Part shown: positions 47,295 through 56,073 of the stretch, one piece after another | Layout of the letters: every line of letters begins with the position of its first letter | Numbering within the stretch: the first letter of the stretch is position 1 | DNA from: Roseibium denhamense | GTDB lineage: Bacteria; Pseudomonadota; Alphaproteobacteria; Rhizobiales; Stappiaceae | Length of the DNA stretch: 64,000 nucleotides | Direction of reading: 5' to 3' | NCBI RefSeq assembly: GCF_009711415.1 | Contig: NZ_SMLZ01000112.1 | Location: forward strand, 62,001 to 126,000 | The notes under the pieces: model-generated | The model's input: the letters and a program-made list of their open reading frames with translations, nothing else | Told to the model about the DNA's origin: nothing | Database searches by the model: none | Program-made: the position numbers and the translations under genes

Positions 47295-48179
47295 CTATTC
47301 ACTCAAAATTTCGTCACGCTCTATTCGCAAGGCCTCGATGAGTTCGAGATTGCGATACACTCTTCTGCATAGCTCTTGATAGCCGGCCCAATAGCCATAG
47401 TCATTTGCCTGCTTTTCAAAGCTGGACGGTTGCCACCAATCTAAAAACCAGGACGAAGAACGGGCCTGCTTGATTGCAAGAAGGGGATTAAGGTCTCCAT
47501 GTATGAGCTGAACAAATGGCTCCGGCTCCAAGAGATACCCTGAAGAGTCAAACTTCCTATAGTCCGCACTCAGCTTTCTGCAGGTGTTAGAAAAACTGGC
47601 TTGATCATATTCGCCCGAGCCCCCCACCACTTCGCTGAGATTCAACGTAGTTTTAAAAATTTGGCAGTTGAACCCATCATGCATCGTAACAATCGCCACG
47701 TTGCCTTCCCTGGCCGTACTTCTGATAAATGCTATTTTCTTAGGGCTGAGTTTCGCCAGTTTTTCCGCCAATTTCACACCATAAGAGCCCAAGGCATCCA
47801 CTTCGAAAGGGTGACCTTCGCCGTGCTTGAGCCAATCCGGACGAACATTCAGATATTTGGCAACTCGGTCGGAAAGCTCAAAAGGTGGATATGCGCTCCC
47901 ACCAAAGACGCGTTCTAATTGCTCCGCCGTCTCTTCCGAAACAGCCTCAGCGACTTTCGAAACAGAAATTTTCGCATCGGCCGCGTCATTGATCTGCGCA
48001 AGTGACCATTTGTACCTGGCAGAAACGCTGGACAAAAAAGTCTCTTCTAGCCGGGCAACAATTTCAGCATTCATGGAACGATTGCTGAGTTTTGCTGCCT
48101 CGGCGATTTGATCGCGCATGCCGTTCGGAAGGCGAACGACAAATTGATCTTTATCTTTGGCTTTGGTCTGGCTCGTCAT
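47295..48179 (-). CDS. Arc-family DNA-binding domain protein with uncharacterised C-terminal part
   Basis: A 294-residue protein. Residues 11-52 (DQFVVRLPNGMRDQIAEAAKLSNRSMNAEIVARLEETF) are an Arc-type ribbon-helix-helix. The remaining 240 residues are not recognised, though AYPPFELSDRVAKYLNVRPDWLKHGEGHPF resembles the helix-turn-helix end of a phage CI-like repressor (DWLxxGEG), and the tail is rich in aromatics (WFLDWWQPSS). It is divergent from the small RHH, excisionase and integrase genes across 110 bp with inverted repeats, so it likely represses them. Confidence 0.72.
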   Translation of the reverse strand: MTSQTKAKDKDQFVVRLPNGMRDQIAEAAKLSNRSMNAEIVARLEETFLSSVSARYKWSLAQINDAADAKISVSKVAEAVSEETAEQLERVFGGSAYPPFELSDRVAKYLNVRPDWLKHGEGHPFEVDALGSYGVKLAEKLAKLSPKKIAFIRSTAREGNVAIVTMHDGFNCQIFKTTLNLSEVVGGSGEYDQASFSNTCRKLSADYRKFDSSGYLLEPEPFVQLIHGDLNPLLAIKQARSSSWFLDWWQPSSFEKQANDYGYWAGYQELCRRVYRNLELIEALRIERDEILSE

Positions 48180-48199
48180 GGCCTGTTGATACTCGCGAA

Positions 48200-48270
48200 G
48201 TGCTATACAGAAAATACTAGCATAATGCGATCTTTATGGCATATGGTGCGCCGATAGATAGCACAATGCT
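48200..48270. promoter_or_regulatory. Divergent control region with repeated TAGCAxAATGC motifs
   Basis: TAGCATAATGC (48218-48228) and TAGCACAATGC (48259-48269) are direct near-repeats, and GTGCTAT (about 48200) is the reverse complement of ATAGCAC (48258-48264). The region lies between the Arc-type repressor gene and the small RHH/excisionase/integrase genes and is the expected place for element maintenance control. Confidence 0.55.
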
Positions 48271-48290
48271 ACTAACTCGGAGCATGTCAA

Positions 48291-48467
48291 ATGAATAAAC
48301 AAAACTGGCCGCGGATTCTCGTGCGCCTGCCTGTTGAGACCAAGCGATTCTTGGAGTTGGAAACCCAGAAGAACGCGTCCTCGTTGAACAGCGAAATCGT
48401 GCGATGTATCCGGCATCGAATGGAGGAGCTCGGTAGATCCACACACTCTGTTCAAGGGAAAGGCTGA
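48291..48467 (+). CDS. Small Arc-type ribbon-helix-helix protein
   Basis: A 58-residue protein too short for routine calling: MNKQNWPRILVRLPVETKRFLELETQKNASSLNSEIVRCIRHRMEELG and a short tail. RILVRLP is the DNA-contacting strand and NSEIVRCIRHRM the second helix, like Arc repressors (the 294-residue neighbour has the same domain: FVVRLPNGMRDQI...NAEIVARLE). It ends 1 bp before the excisionase-like gene, so the two are translated together. Confidence 0.8.
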   Translation: MNKQNWPRILVRLPVETKRFLELETQKNASSLNSEIVRCIRHRMEELGRSTHSVQGKG

Positions 48468-48468
48468 A

Positions 48469-48792
48469 ATGAACCTAGAAACCCCGAAACAAGCCGCTGA
48501 ACGCACAATCTTCACCGAGAAACGCATCCGTGCCTGGATCAGCCTGGGCAAGATCCGACACGTGAGGATCGATGGAAGCCTGTTCCTTCCAGAAGGAGCA
48601 ATTGAAGAGTTGATTGAACGAAACACGATTGAGCCATGCCAAGACCCGCAGACCCACCAAAACTCAAAAAGCGCAAGAACCGGCCGTTCTTCTTCATTGT
48701 ATTCCACGATGCCGAGACTGGAAAAAGACGTGAGTGTTCAACAGGTACTTCGAACCGTGACGAAGCTGAGGAAAAGCTCGAAGACTTCCTGA
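48469..48792 (+). CDS. Excisionase-like helix-turn-helix protein
   Basis: A 107-residue protein. Its N-terminal 45 residues (ETPKQAAERTIFTEKRIRAWISLGKIRHVRIDGSLFLPEGAIEELIE) form a MerR-like winged helix of the HTH_17/excisionase type, which directs the integrase towards excision. The second half overlaps the integrase gene by 157 bp in another frame and is low-complexity. The gene follows the small RHH gene by 1 bp. Confidence 0.72.
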   Translation: MNLETPKQAAERTIFTEKRIRAWISLGKIRHVRIDGSLFLPEGAIEELIERNTIEPCQDPQTHQNSKSARTGRSSSLYSTMPRLEKDVSVQQVLRTVTKLRKSSKTS

Positions 48793-49793
48793 GGGATAGG
48801 CGTACCCAACGAACAGGGCGCCCCGTTCCGCCGCACAAAATGAAGATTGCTCAAACGTTGGACGACTATGCAAACTTCAAAATGGGAAAGAAAGCGGCAG
48901 AACGCTTGAGCTACTCGTTGTCCAATCTCCTTACCTTCTGGCAGGATAAAACCGTTGATCAGATCAACCCGGAGACGGTCGAGCAGTATTGGAGGTCGAG
49001 TTCTCGCAAGCGGTCGACCTGCCGCCGCGAACTTACGGACCTTAGATCCGCAGTCAATCATTCAATCAAAATGAACCGCTTGCAGGAGTTTCGTTTTCCA
49101 GAACTTCCAAAGGACAGCAAACCCAGGAAGCGATGGCTGACACAATCCGAGTATGTCCGCCTGTTTTGGGCTGCTGGCGACGAATACCGGAGCAAATTCA
49201 CTTTGCGGCTGTTTTTGATGATTGCATTCTACACGGGAGCCCGCAAGAGCGCGATCATGGAGCTGGAATGGACGCAAATCGATTTCAAAGCGGGAAAACT
49301 GAACTTCAACAAAGACGGCGCGGAGTTCGATGAGGAAGTTGATTCCGAGGGCGGCAAACCTCGGTCTCACATCCCGATGCCACCGGAGCTATTACGGCAT
49401 CTGAAACGTCGGTTCGACCTATATGGCAAAAAGACCGACTTCGTCTTTCATCAAAAACACAATCCGGCCAGACGCGTCAAAAGCATCGATAGAGGCTTTC
49501 GGCAAGCTGCCAAAAAAGCAGGCTTGAAACAGGTCACCCCGCACACTCTTCGCCATACCCGCGTGAGTCTTCTGGTTCAGGCGGGCGAAAAAATCTCTGA
49601 CGTCTCAGAGTACATGGCGATGAGCTTCCAGACCTTGGAGAAGGTCTATTCCCATTTCAACAACGACCATATTCGTGAAATGGCACAGCGCTTGGGACGT
49701 TCGCGAAATGCTCGCAGAACCAATTCCACGGAAAGAGAAATCCGGGAAAAATCGGAAATTTTCGAGAACACGAAAAATCGAGAAATCTCATGA
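48636..49793 (+). CDS. int: Tyrosine recombinase (integrase) of the element
   Basis: A 385-residue phage-type integrase. The N-terminal arm- and core-binding domains occupy residues 15-165 (KKRKNRPFFFIVFHDAETGKRRECSTGTSNRDEAE). In the catalytic domain the conserved residues are R in YTGARKSAIMEL, H-x-x-R in HTLRHTRVSLLV, the later His/Trp-like position, and the nucleophile Tyr in FQTLEKVYSHFN. The stop codon is 27 bp before attR. The start overlaps the excisionase-like gene, implying coupled control. It should recombine the 47-bp att core. Confidence 0.94.
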   Translation: MPRPADPPKLKKRKNRPFFFIVFHDAETGKRRECSTGTSNRDEAEEKLEDFLRDRRTQRTGRPVPPHKMKIAQTLDDYANFKMGKKAAERLSYSLSNLLTFWQDKTVDQINPETVEQYWRSSSRKRSTCRRELTDLRSAVNHSIKMNRLQEFRFPELPKDSKPRKRWLTQSEYVRLFWAAGDEYRSKFTLRLFLMIAFYTGARKSAIMELEWTQIDFKAGKLNFNKDGAEFDEEVDSEGGKPRSHIPMPPELLRHLKRRFDLYGKKTDFVFHQKHNPARRVKSIDRGFRQAAKKAGLKQVTPHTLRHTRVSLLVQAGEKISDVSEYMAMSFQTLEKVYSHFNNDHIREMAQRLGRSRNARRTNSTEREIREKSEIFENTKNREIS

Positions 49794-49820
49794 ATTCAAT
49801 ATCTTATAGATTTATACAAT

Positions 49821-49867
49821 CCTCCGAAGGCAGAGGTCAGAGGTTCGAATCCTCTCGGGTGCGCCAA
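49821..49867. repeat. attR: 47-bp direct repeat copy of the tRNA-Arg 3' half
   Basis: Identical to 33521-33567. It has only the anticodon arm to the CCA end, with no D arm and no 5' acceptor strand, so it is not a second tRNA gene. It marks the right end of the element, 27 bp after the integrase. Confidence 0.95.
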
Positions 49868-50302
49868 TTTTTCCAATCTAAATTACAGTAAATCAAGCGT
49901 CAGTTAGCCTTTGCTTTGACGGTCTTGAAACTGGCTGAGCCGCTTCTGGGCACAGTCACGAGGTAGGATGCCCACAGCAGTCTTGCGGAGAGAAGACGCA
50001 TGATAGCGAGCGCGTCGGCGTGCTGGATCTCAACCAGGCGCAAAGCCCATAAACCCGGCGCGGACCCTATGCTTTCGCTAGCTCGTGATACCATAGGAGC
50101 GGCTGGAGTCTGCCTCGCTGCCAATTGCCGGTTCCAGCCATGTGATCGTAAAGCAGATACCGTGGAAGTCACGGCTCTCAATCACTGGGGCTCCGGTCAT
50201 GGTCGATCAGTCGACTACGGCTTAAAGGAATGACGGCCGCAAGAGCTGACAGGAAAGGCAACAGCTGCCCAAAGTGATGGCGCTACTCAACACGAAACGC
50301 CT
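49868..50302. other. 435-bp region between attR and the DUF3750 gene
   Basis: Chromosomal sequence that was directly downstream of tRNA-Arg before insertion. A 93-codon minus frame (49900-50181) and a plus frame (50000-50233) overlap antiparallel and show no family features, so no gene is called. Confidence 0.4.
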
Positions 50303-51067
50303 TCAAGCCCCAGGCGCAGAAGATGAGAAAAGCTCCAGTCGGCCGACCATCGGCAATTTGAGAGAAATGTCTTTCACATCAATCCCGTAGGTCAAGCCGA
50401 GAATGTTCAGCTCAAGCCCCTCTTCCAGGGCGAGCATGAGGCCGAACACCCCAAGCACTGAGATCTGATACCCTGTGCCGCTGGGGGCTCTTGCCCAAAA
50501 CCCTTCTTCGAGGAAGTCCTTGCCGATGGCCGTAGGCGGCAAATCGAGCCTCAGCTCGGGAACGGTACGGCCGAGATGGGCAATAAATGTATTGGAGTTC
50601 GGCCCCGGCCAAACCGTATACCGCCCATCGAACCGGTAATTCTGGATCGCATTCTGAAGTCGTGGGATCGCAGCGGCAGCAGTTTCTCCCCGAAGCTCTG
50701 CCAGCAATTGGGGCTCGGAGCCAAACCAGCGGCTGTCGGGAGCCCGGCGGGACGACGAGACGGCCCGCCCGCCATGACGGACGCGCCAGCCGGTCACTTC
50801 ATAGGTGGTAAAGTGGGCTGCATCGGCTGGCTTGATCGAAATCCAGCTGTGAACGCCAAAATATCCGCGCCAGCTAAAAGCCTTGGCCGCATAGATCTGC
50901 ACTATGGCCTGGCGGTCCCTGAGCGGATCAGGTGCGATGCCAAGAGGCTCCCTGCTCGCGGTGCTCCAATGGACCGCTCCGTTCTGCCCGCCCGTTACAA
51001 AGGCGAACAGGCCGAGCGCCCCGTTGAAAATCAAAAAGACGATTGTCCAGATAATGATCCGGCGCAT
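50303..51067 (-). CDS. DUF3750 domain protein
   Basis: A 254-residue protein with an N-terminal membrane anchor (MRRIIIWTIVFLIFNGALGLFAFV). The family core is visible: RQAIVQIYAAKAFSWRGYFGVHSWISIKPAD, then QNAIQNYRFDGRYTVWPGPNSNTFIAHLGRTVPEL. The function of DUF3750 is unknown. It lies 144 bp after the RND pump on the same strand and might be transcribed with it, but nothing in the sequence ties the two. Confidence 0.85.
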   Translation of the reverse strand: MRRIIIWTIVFLIFNGALGLFAFVTGGQNGAVHWSTASREPLGIAPDPLRDRQAIVQIYAAKAFSWRGYFGVHSWISIKPADAAHFTTYEVTGWRVRHGGRAVSSSRRAPDSRWFGSEPQLLAELRGETAAAAIPRLQNAIQNYRFDGRYTVWPGPNSNTFIAHLGRTVPELRLDLPPTAIGKDFLEEGFWARAPSGTGYQISVLGVFGLMLALEEGLELNILGLTYGIDVKDISLKLPMVGRLELFSSSAPGA

Positions 51068-51211
51068 GCACCACCTTGGCTAATAATCTGCCCACCTTGT
51101 ACATGAATTGGGGCCGAATTCGGACTAACTCAGCGGGCATTGATCCGGATCGACAAACGCCCGAGGCGCTAAAACCCTTGCCCCATTGCTTGCAGGAGAC
51201 CGGTGGTCCTT

Positions 51212-54200
51212 TCATTCTGCCGGTGCGGGTGCCGTAGCTGGCCCAGCCTTGGTGGTCTGCGTTACATCCACGGACAAGATGACCCGAAGCAAGGGCGGCA
51301 CAGTCAAAAGGGTCAGGAAGGCGGACATGGATAGCCCTCCAACGACAACCGCACCCAAACCGCGATAAAGTTCCGACCCTGCGCCCGGGAAAAGCACCAG
51401 CGGCAACATCCCGCAGACCGATGTCAGCGTCGACATGAATATAGGCCGGATACGATTTCGCGTCGCTTCTTCAATCGCGTCGATTGGCGCCATTCCATCC
51501 TGCCGCAAATGATACAGCGTCTGATGGACGATGAGGATGGCATTGTTGACCACAATCCCGACCAGAATGACGAAGCCGAGCAGGGTCAGCATATCGAGTG
51601 GCTGGGTTTGAAACCGGTTTAACAGGGCAAGACCGCCAACGCCGCCGGCAGCCGCAACCGGGACCGATATCATCACGACAAGCGGCAGCAGGAACGACTC
51701 GAACAAGATCACCATAACAAGGAATACAATGATCATCGCGACCGCAAGGTTGATCTGGATGGCGTTCCACGTTTGCGAAAGCTGGTCCGCAGTTCCGGAC
51801 ACCGACAATTGGACCCCGGACGGCAACCCCTGGCTTTGAAGAACATCAACGACCTCCGACTGCAGTAATTCCACAGCCGCTTCCAGCGGCAGAGTGTCGG
51901 ACGGCCGGACTTCCAAAGTGACGGTGCGCAACCGTTCGCGGTGAAGTATTTCGGTTGGGCCCGCGGTCAAACGGACCTCAGACAGTTCGGACACCGGGAT
52001 AATCTGGCCGTCCGAGGTTACAACCGGGAATGCCCCAACATCCTGGGTCCGCAGACCTTCCAACGCGTCTTCATCGCCCAGCAGTTTCAGATCCAGCCTG
52101 CGGTTGCCAACGCTGATTTCAGCGATCCGGATCCCGTCATTATAGGCGTCTACGGTGCTTGCAAGTGCTTCCGTTGTCAGTCCCGCATCGGCCAGACGGA
52201 CGCGGTCCGGAACCAAACGCAGCTCGGGTGCCCCAAGTTCAAGACCTGGAATCGGACGGAATTGATGGCCTTCCGTGCGTGGGAGGACGCCTGCGATTAT
52301 TCCGGCAGCACGGCCCGCAACGCCAAGGATCTCCTCCAGTTCATCCCCGGACACGTTCAGCTCAATCGTTCGCCCGCCGCCGATCCCACGGCCAAACAGA
52401 GATGGCTGGGTCATAAATCCGAATGTTCCAGGCTCGGCGAATATCGGCCGGGACAGGACCGGGATCAGTTCAGCGACACGGGTTTCATCCACCGCCGAGG
52501 CGCCAACAAAGCTGCTCCCAGGTCTTGCAACAAAGAAAAAGCTATCAACTGCCGGAGTACCGTCATTTGTGGCGGTTTCGGGCCGTGCCTCCCAAAGAGG
52601 CTGAGCAACATTCTCAATACGCTCTGCGATGGTTTCTGTGGTGTCGAGATTGTATCCAGGGGGCGGTATCAAGAGCCCGAACACCAGGTTGCGGTTGCCC
52701 TCCGGCAAGTATTCAAGCTTGGGCAGGTAGGCCCAGGCGAGGGTTAGGGCGCCACCAGCAATGACGGCCACCATAACAAGCCCCACAGCCCGGAAACGAA
52801 CTGTCAGCCGGACATAGGCCATCACGAGCCAACTGAAGCCGGCGGCTATATGGTCGATGCCGGGCAAACGGCGCTTGCCCACCTCAGCCCCGGACAATAG
52901 GCGCGACGACAGCGCGGGAATCACCGTGATGGCAACAACGAGCGACAAGAGGACCGACACGGAAATGGCAACGGCGATGTCGCGGAACAGCTGCCCGGCC
53001 TCAAGTTCCATGAGCAGGATCGGGATGAACACCATGACCGTGGTCAATGCCGACACAAGGATCGCCCCCCAGACCTGGCGGGTTCCCTCATAGGCAGCTT
53101 CCCGTTTGGACATGCCTTTTTCACGCAGCCGGTAGATGTTTTCGAGAACAACAATGGCAGCGTCCACGATCATGCCAACGGCAAATGCGATACCAGCGAG
53201 GGAAATCACATTCAAAGTCCGGCCGGTGGCTGCCATGGCTACAAATGTGGCAACGATAGACACTGGAATGGCGAGCGAGATCACCAGCGTTGCGCGGGGA
53301 CTGCGCAGGAACAGCAGCAGGACGCCAGCCGCAAGCAAGCCACCGATCCAGATGTTTTGTACCACCAGATCAATGGCGCCCTGAATGTAAATGGTTTCAT
53401 CATAAACCTGCTCCATGACGAGGCCTGCTTCGGAAACAGGTCCCGCTTCCAGCTCGTCGAGGACGGTTTTGACCTCTTCCATGGTGGCTATGACATTGGC
53501 GCCTTGCTCCCGCACAATATTGAATGCAAGACCCGGTTCCCCCCGGAAGCGCAAGCGTGCTGTGGCTTCTTCATATCCAAAAGACACATCGGCAACATCG
53601 CCAACCAGAACCCGTCCGCGCGCGCCGACCTCGCCCGGCCGCTCTGACCTGAGCACGACACTCCTGACCGCTTCCACTGTGTCCAGGCTGCCTTCTGCGC
53701 GAACAACGTAGCGCCGCTTGCCCTCGTCCACGTTTCCTGCGGACAAGGACACGTTTTCCGCCCTGAGCTGCCGCACAACATCAGGAATCGTCAGCCCGTA
53801 CCGGGCAAGCTCTTGCGGGCGGATGATGATCTGAAGTTCCCGCGAAACACCGCCGAAGACATTTACGGTTGAAACGCCATCGACCCGCTCGAGGCGTTCC
53901 TTGACAACGTCTTCTACAAAATCCCCATACTCGGGCAGAGCGCTGGTGTTTCCAGGCTGCGCCCGCAATGTTACCCAGGCGATCGGGCTGTCGTCGGATC
54001 CGGAGGTGTTGAGGGTTGGTTCGCTTGCTTCTGCCGGATAACCGTCCACCCGATCAAGCCGGTTCGATACAAGCAGCAGAATGTCGCCCATGCTGGACCC
54101 GACGGAAAACTCAAGAGTGACCTCCGCCTGCCCGGTCCGCGACCGGCTGGTCATTTCCTCAAGGCCTTCAAGACCGCGAAACGCGTCTTCCTGAAGATTC

Positions 54201-54391
54201 ACAATCTCGCGTTCGATTTCCGCAGGCGCGGCCCCTGGCCAATTTGTCTCGATCACAACGACAGGCTTGCGCACATCGGGTGCCAATTGAACCGGGATGC
54301 GGGTCAGGGCGAGTGCACCAAATAGAACAGCCATGACCACAACGGCCAGAACGGCAACCGGGCGGTCAATGGCGATGCGAATAAGATTCAT
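51212..54391 (-). CDS. RND efflux pump inner-membrane subunit
   Basis: A 1059-residue RND transporter with the twelve-helix, two-large-loop plan. It starts MNLIRIAIDRPVAVLAVVVMAVLFGALALTRIPVQLAPDV. In the fourth helix the proton-relay aspartate is in AVGMIVDAAIVVLENIYRLREKG, where the second aspartate of AcrB is Ala, as in metal-type and some other RND groups. GFVILVGIVVNNAILIVHQTLYHLRQDG is the late helix pair. It follows the adaptor gene by 41 bp. No outer-membrane channel gene is adjacent, so a shared TolC-like protein probably completes the pump. The substrate is unclear. Confidence 0.93.
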   Translation of the reverse strand: MNLIRIAIDRPVAVLAVVVMAVLFGALALTRIPVQLAPDVRKPVVVIETNWPGAAPAEIEREIVNLQEDAFRGLEGLEEMTSRSRTGQAEVTLEFSVGSSMGDILLLVSNRLDRVDGYPAEASEPTLNTSGSDDSPIAWVTLRAQPGNTSALPEYGDFVEDVVKERLERVDGVSTVNVFGGVSRELQIIIRPQELARYGLTIPDVVRQLRAENVSLSAGNVDEGKRRYVVRAEGSLDTVEAVRSVVLRSERPGEVGARGRVLVGDVADVSFGYEEATARLRFRGEPGLAFNIVREQGANVIATMEEVKTVLDELEAGPVSEAGLVMEQVYDETIYIQGAIDLVVQNIWIGGLLAAGVLLLFLRSPRATLVISLAIPVSIVATFVAMAATGRTLNVISLAGIAFAVGMIVDAAIVVLENIYRLREKGMSKREAAYEGTRQVWGAILVSALTTVMVFIPILLMELEAGQLFRDIAVAISVSVLLSLVVAITVIPALSSRLLSGAEVGKRRLPGIDHIAAGFSWLVMAYVRLTVRFRAVGLVMVAVIAGGALTLAWAYLPKLEYLPEGNRNLVFGLLIPPPGYNLDTTETIAERIENVAQPLWEARPETATNDGTPAVDSFFFVARPGSSFVGASAVDETRVAELIPVLSRPIFAEPGTFGFMTQPSLFGRGIGGGRTIELNVSGDELEEILGVAGRAAGIIAGVLPRTEGHQFRPIPGLELGAPELRLVPDRVRLADAGLTTEALASTVDAYNDGIRIAEISVGNRRLDLKLLGDEDALEGLRTQDVGAFPVVTSDGQIIPVSELSEVRLTAGPTEILHRERLRTVTLEVRPSDTLPLEAAVELLQSEVVDVLQSQGLPSGVQLSVSGTADQLSQTWNAIQINLAVAMIIVFLVMVILFESFLLPLVVMISVPVAAAGGVGGLALLNRFQTQPLDMLTLLGFVILVGIVVNNAILIVHQTLYHLRQDGMAPIDAIEEATRNRIRPIFMSTLTSVCGMLPLVLFPGAGSELYRGLGAVVVGGLSMSAFLTLLTVPPLLRVILSVDVTQTTKAGPATAPAPAE

Positions 54392-54432
54392 GAGCTGTCG
54401 CCCTTACATGTTTCCCTGACTGTCCGGCGCAC

Positions 54433-55602
54433 TCAATTCGCAGTGCGGGCGGCGGCCTGTTTTTGCGGCCCTGCAGCCCCGCCATCACCAATCTGGTTGC
54501 CCTGTTTGGCCCCATTTACCGGAGTCGGCGCAATCTGCTGACCGGGCCGAAGACGTTCATTTCCGCGAACAACGACGATGTCCCCGACGGAAAGCCCGGA
54601 GGTCACTTCGTAACGGTCGCCAAGGGCAATGCCGATCTGGACCGAACGTGGCTCTGCGATGCCATCCTTGGCCACAAAAACCTGCCATCCATCACGGCTT
54701 TGAATAAGTGCGTCCTTGGGTACCGCTGGAACACTTCGCGGTGCGCTGACCGGCAGATCCAAAGTCAGTGATTGGCCTGCTGCGGCGATCCCCTCCTTTG
54801 AGACGACATCAAACACCACAGGCCGGGTGCGGGTTGCGGAAGATTCTGTCGGCAGTGCCGCCCTGAGCTTCAAAACGATGGCACCGCCCGATCCGGTCGT
54901 GCCATAAACAGTCTGGTCCGGTTGCAACGCCTCGATAAACCGAGCCGGTACATTGGCCTCCACGCGGATGTCATCCGTGTCGATCAGCCGGGCAACCTCG
55001 CTGCCAAGCGCGACAAACTGGCCAACCTCCGTGCCAACTTCAATCACGATGCCGTTGAACGGCGCGCGTACCATCGCATTGTCGAGATCGTATTTTGCCC
55101 GGCGGAGCGCCATTTCTGCGACATTCACCCGCGCAGCGGCTTCCGCCTGGCGGCCTTTGGCAACCGACAGAACGTTCAGGCGTTCATCATATACTGCCTC
55201 TGAAATGATGGACCGCTGCTGCAGGCGTTCAGCGCGGGAATAGACCGTCTGGGCCGTTTCCACTTGAAGACGGGCCGTATCGGCAGCAGCTTTCGCTACC
55301 GAGAGGTCTGCTTCAGCCCGGGCCAGCTCAATGCTGAGCAAATCACTGTCGATGGTCGCCAGAATATCGCCATCTTGCACGGTATCGCCGACTTCGACCG
55401 GCACCGTATCAGCTACTCCAGCAATCCGGGCAGCTACCCGGCTTTGCCGTTCTGCCACAAGCTCGCCAAAAATGGAAATTGTCTCGCTGGTTTGTTCCTG
55501 CGTCACCGTGTCAGTCAACACACCCGCAGGCCTCTGCTGCGCCGGCGCAGCCGCTGGTACGAGCAGGCAAAAACAGACTAACAAAACCGCAAGTTTCATC
55601 AT
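54433..55602 (-). CDS. RND efflux periplasmic adaptor (membrane fusion protein)
   Basis: A 389-residue adaptor with a signal peptide (KLAVLLVCFCLLVPAAAPAQQ). The lipoyl half-motifs RVAARIAGVADTVPVEVGDTVQDGDILATIDSDLL and VRAPFNGIVIEVGTEVGQFVALG flank a coiled-coil hairpin (LSVAKAAADTARLQVETAQTVY). A beta-barrel domain and a membrane-proximal domain (VSAPRSVPAVPKDALIQSRDGWQVFV) follow. It links the inner-membrane pump to an outer-membrane channel. It is the first gene of the pair and probably carries the promoter. Confidence 0.93.
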   Translation of the reverse strand: MMKLAVLLVCFCLLVPAAAPAQQRPAGVLTDTVTQEQTSETISIFGELVAERQSRVAARIAGVADTVPVEVGDTVQDGDILATIDSDLLSIELARAEADLSVAKAAADTARLQVETAQTVYSRAERLQQRSIISEAVYDERLNVLSVAKGRQAEAAARVNVAEMALRRAKYDLDNAMVRAPFNGIVIEVGTEVGQFVALGSEVARLIDTDDIRVEANVPARFIEALQPDQTVYGTTGSGGAIVLKLRAALPTESSATRTRPVVFDVVSKEGIAAAGQSLTLDLPVSAPRSVPAVPKDALIQSRDGWQVFVAKDGIAEPRSVQIGIALGDRYEVTSGLSVGDIVVVRGNERLRPGQQIAPTPVNGAKQGNQIGDGGAAGPQKQAAARTAN

Positions 55603-56073
55603 TTGGAGATCTCCTGCTAGTTTTACGTCGGTATGCGGCCATCAGATCAAAATGGTCGCATTGTCATTTTTGCCGATTTTACAGGGATCTTAGGTGTGCC
55701 GGAGTCGGCCGACGCTGCGTTGGACCAGAAGCCTTTGTAGCATGACGCACAGAATTTGGCACCGGCAAGCAGAAGGTGCATTTGTGGGCCTGTTCTTTGA
55801 ATGATTATAAGCAAGCGGCGTTGGCATCATTCGATTGCGCGCAAGGCAAGAACCCCGCCGGTTGTTGACGAACCGATTTACAGTTCGACGAAGTCGGCCG
55901 AACTACAAAAAAGCGGGGCATTTGTGCCCCGTTTCCTCTAATTTCGATGCGCTTTGGCAGGCTCGATGTTACGCACGAACCGCCGCAGTGTGTGTAAGCC
56001 CATGGCGGTTCCCGCGGAACAGCAGGAACAAAGAAAAAAACGAACCGGTGAGTGGAATATTGTCTCCCGATAA
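55603..56073. other. 471-bp intergenic region upstream of the RND pair
   Basis: It holds the adaptor promoter and the terminator of the catabolic operon. A 90-codon minus frame at 55805-56077 overlaps the end of the oxidoreductase gene and shows no family features. No gene is called. Confidence 0.45.
55909..55934 (-). terminator. Rho-independent terminator at the end of the catabolic operon
   Basis: On the minus strand CGGGGCA-loop-TGCCCCG (stem 55914-55931) is followed by CTTTTTTG, about 140 bp past the stop of the Gfo/Idh gene. It is the natural end of the sugar operon. Confidence 0.8.

Noticed and set aside
49821-49867. A second tRNA-Arg gene
   Set aside because: Only the 3' part from the anticodon loop is present, so it is a recombination copy (attR).
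49900-50181. Minus-strand 93-codon frame after attR
   Set aside because: No family features, and an antiparallel frame overlaps it.
51941-52747. Plus-strand frame of 268 codons opposite the RND pump
   Set aside because: Antisense to a conserved RND gene with no domain of its own.
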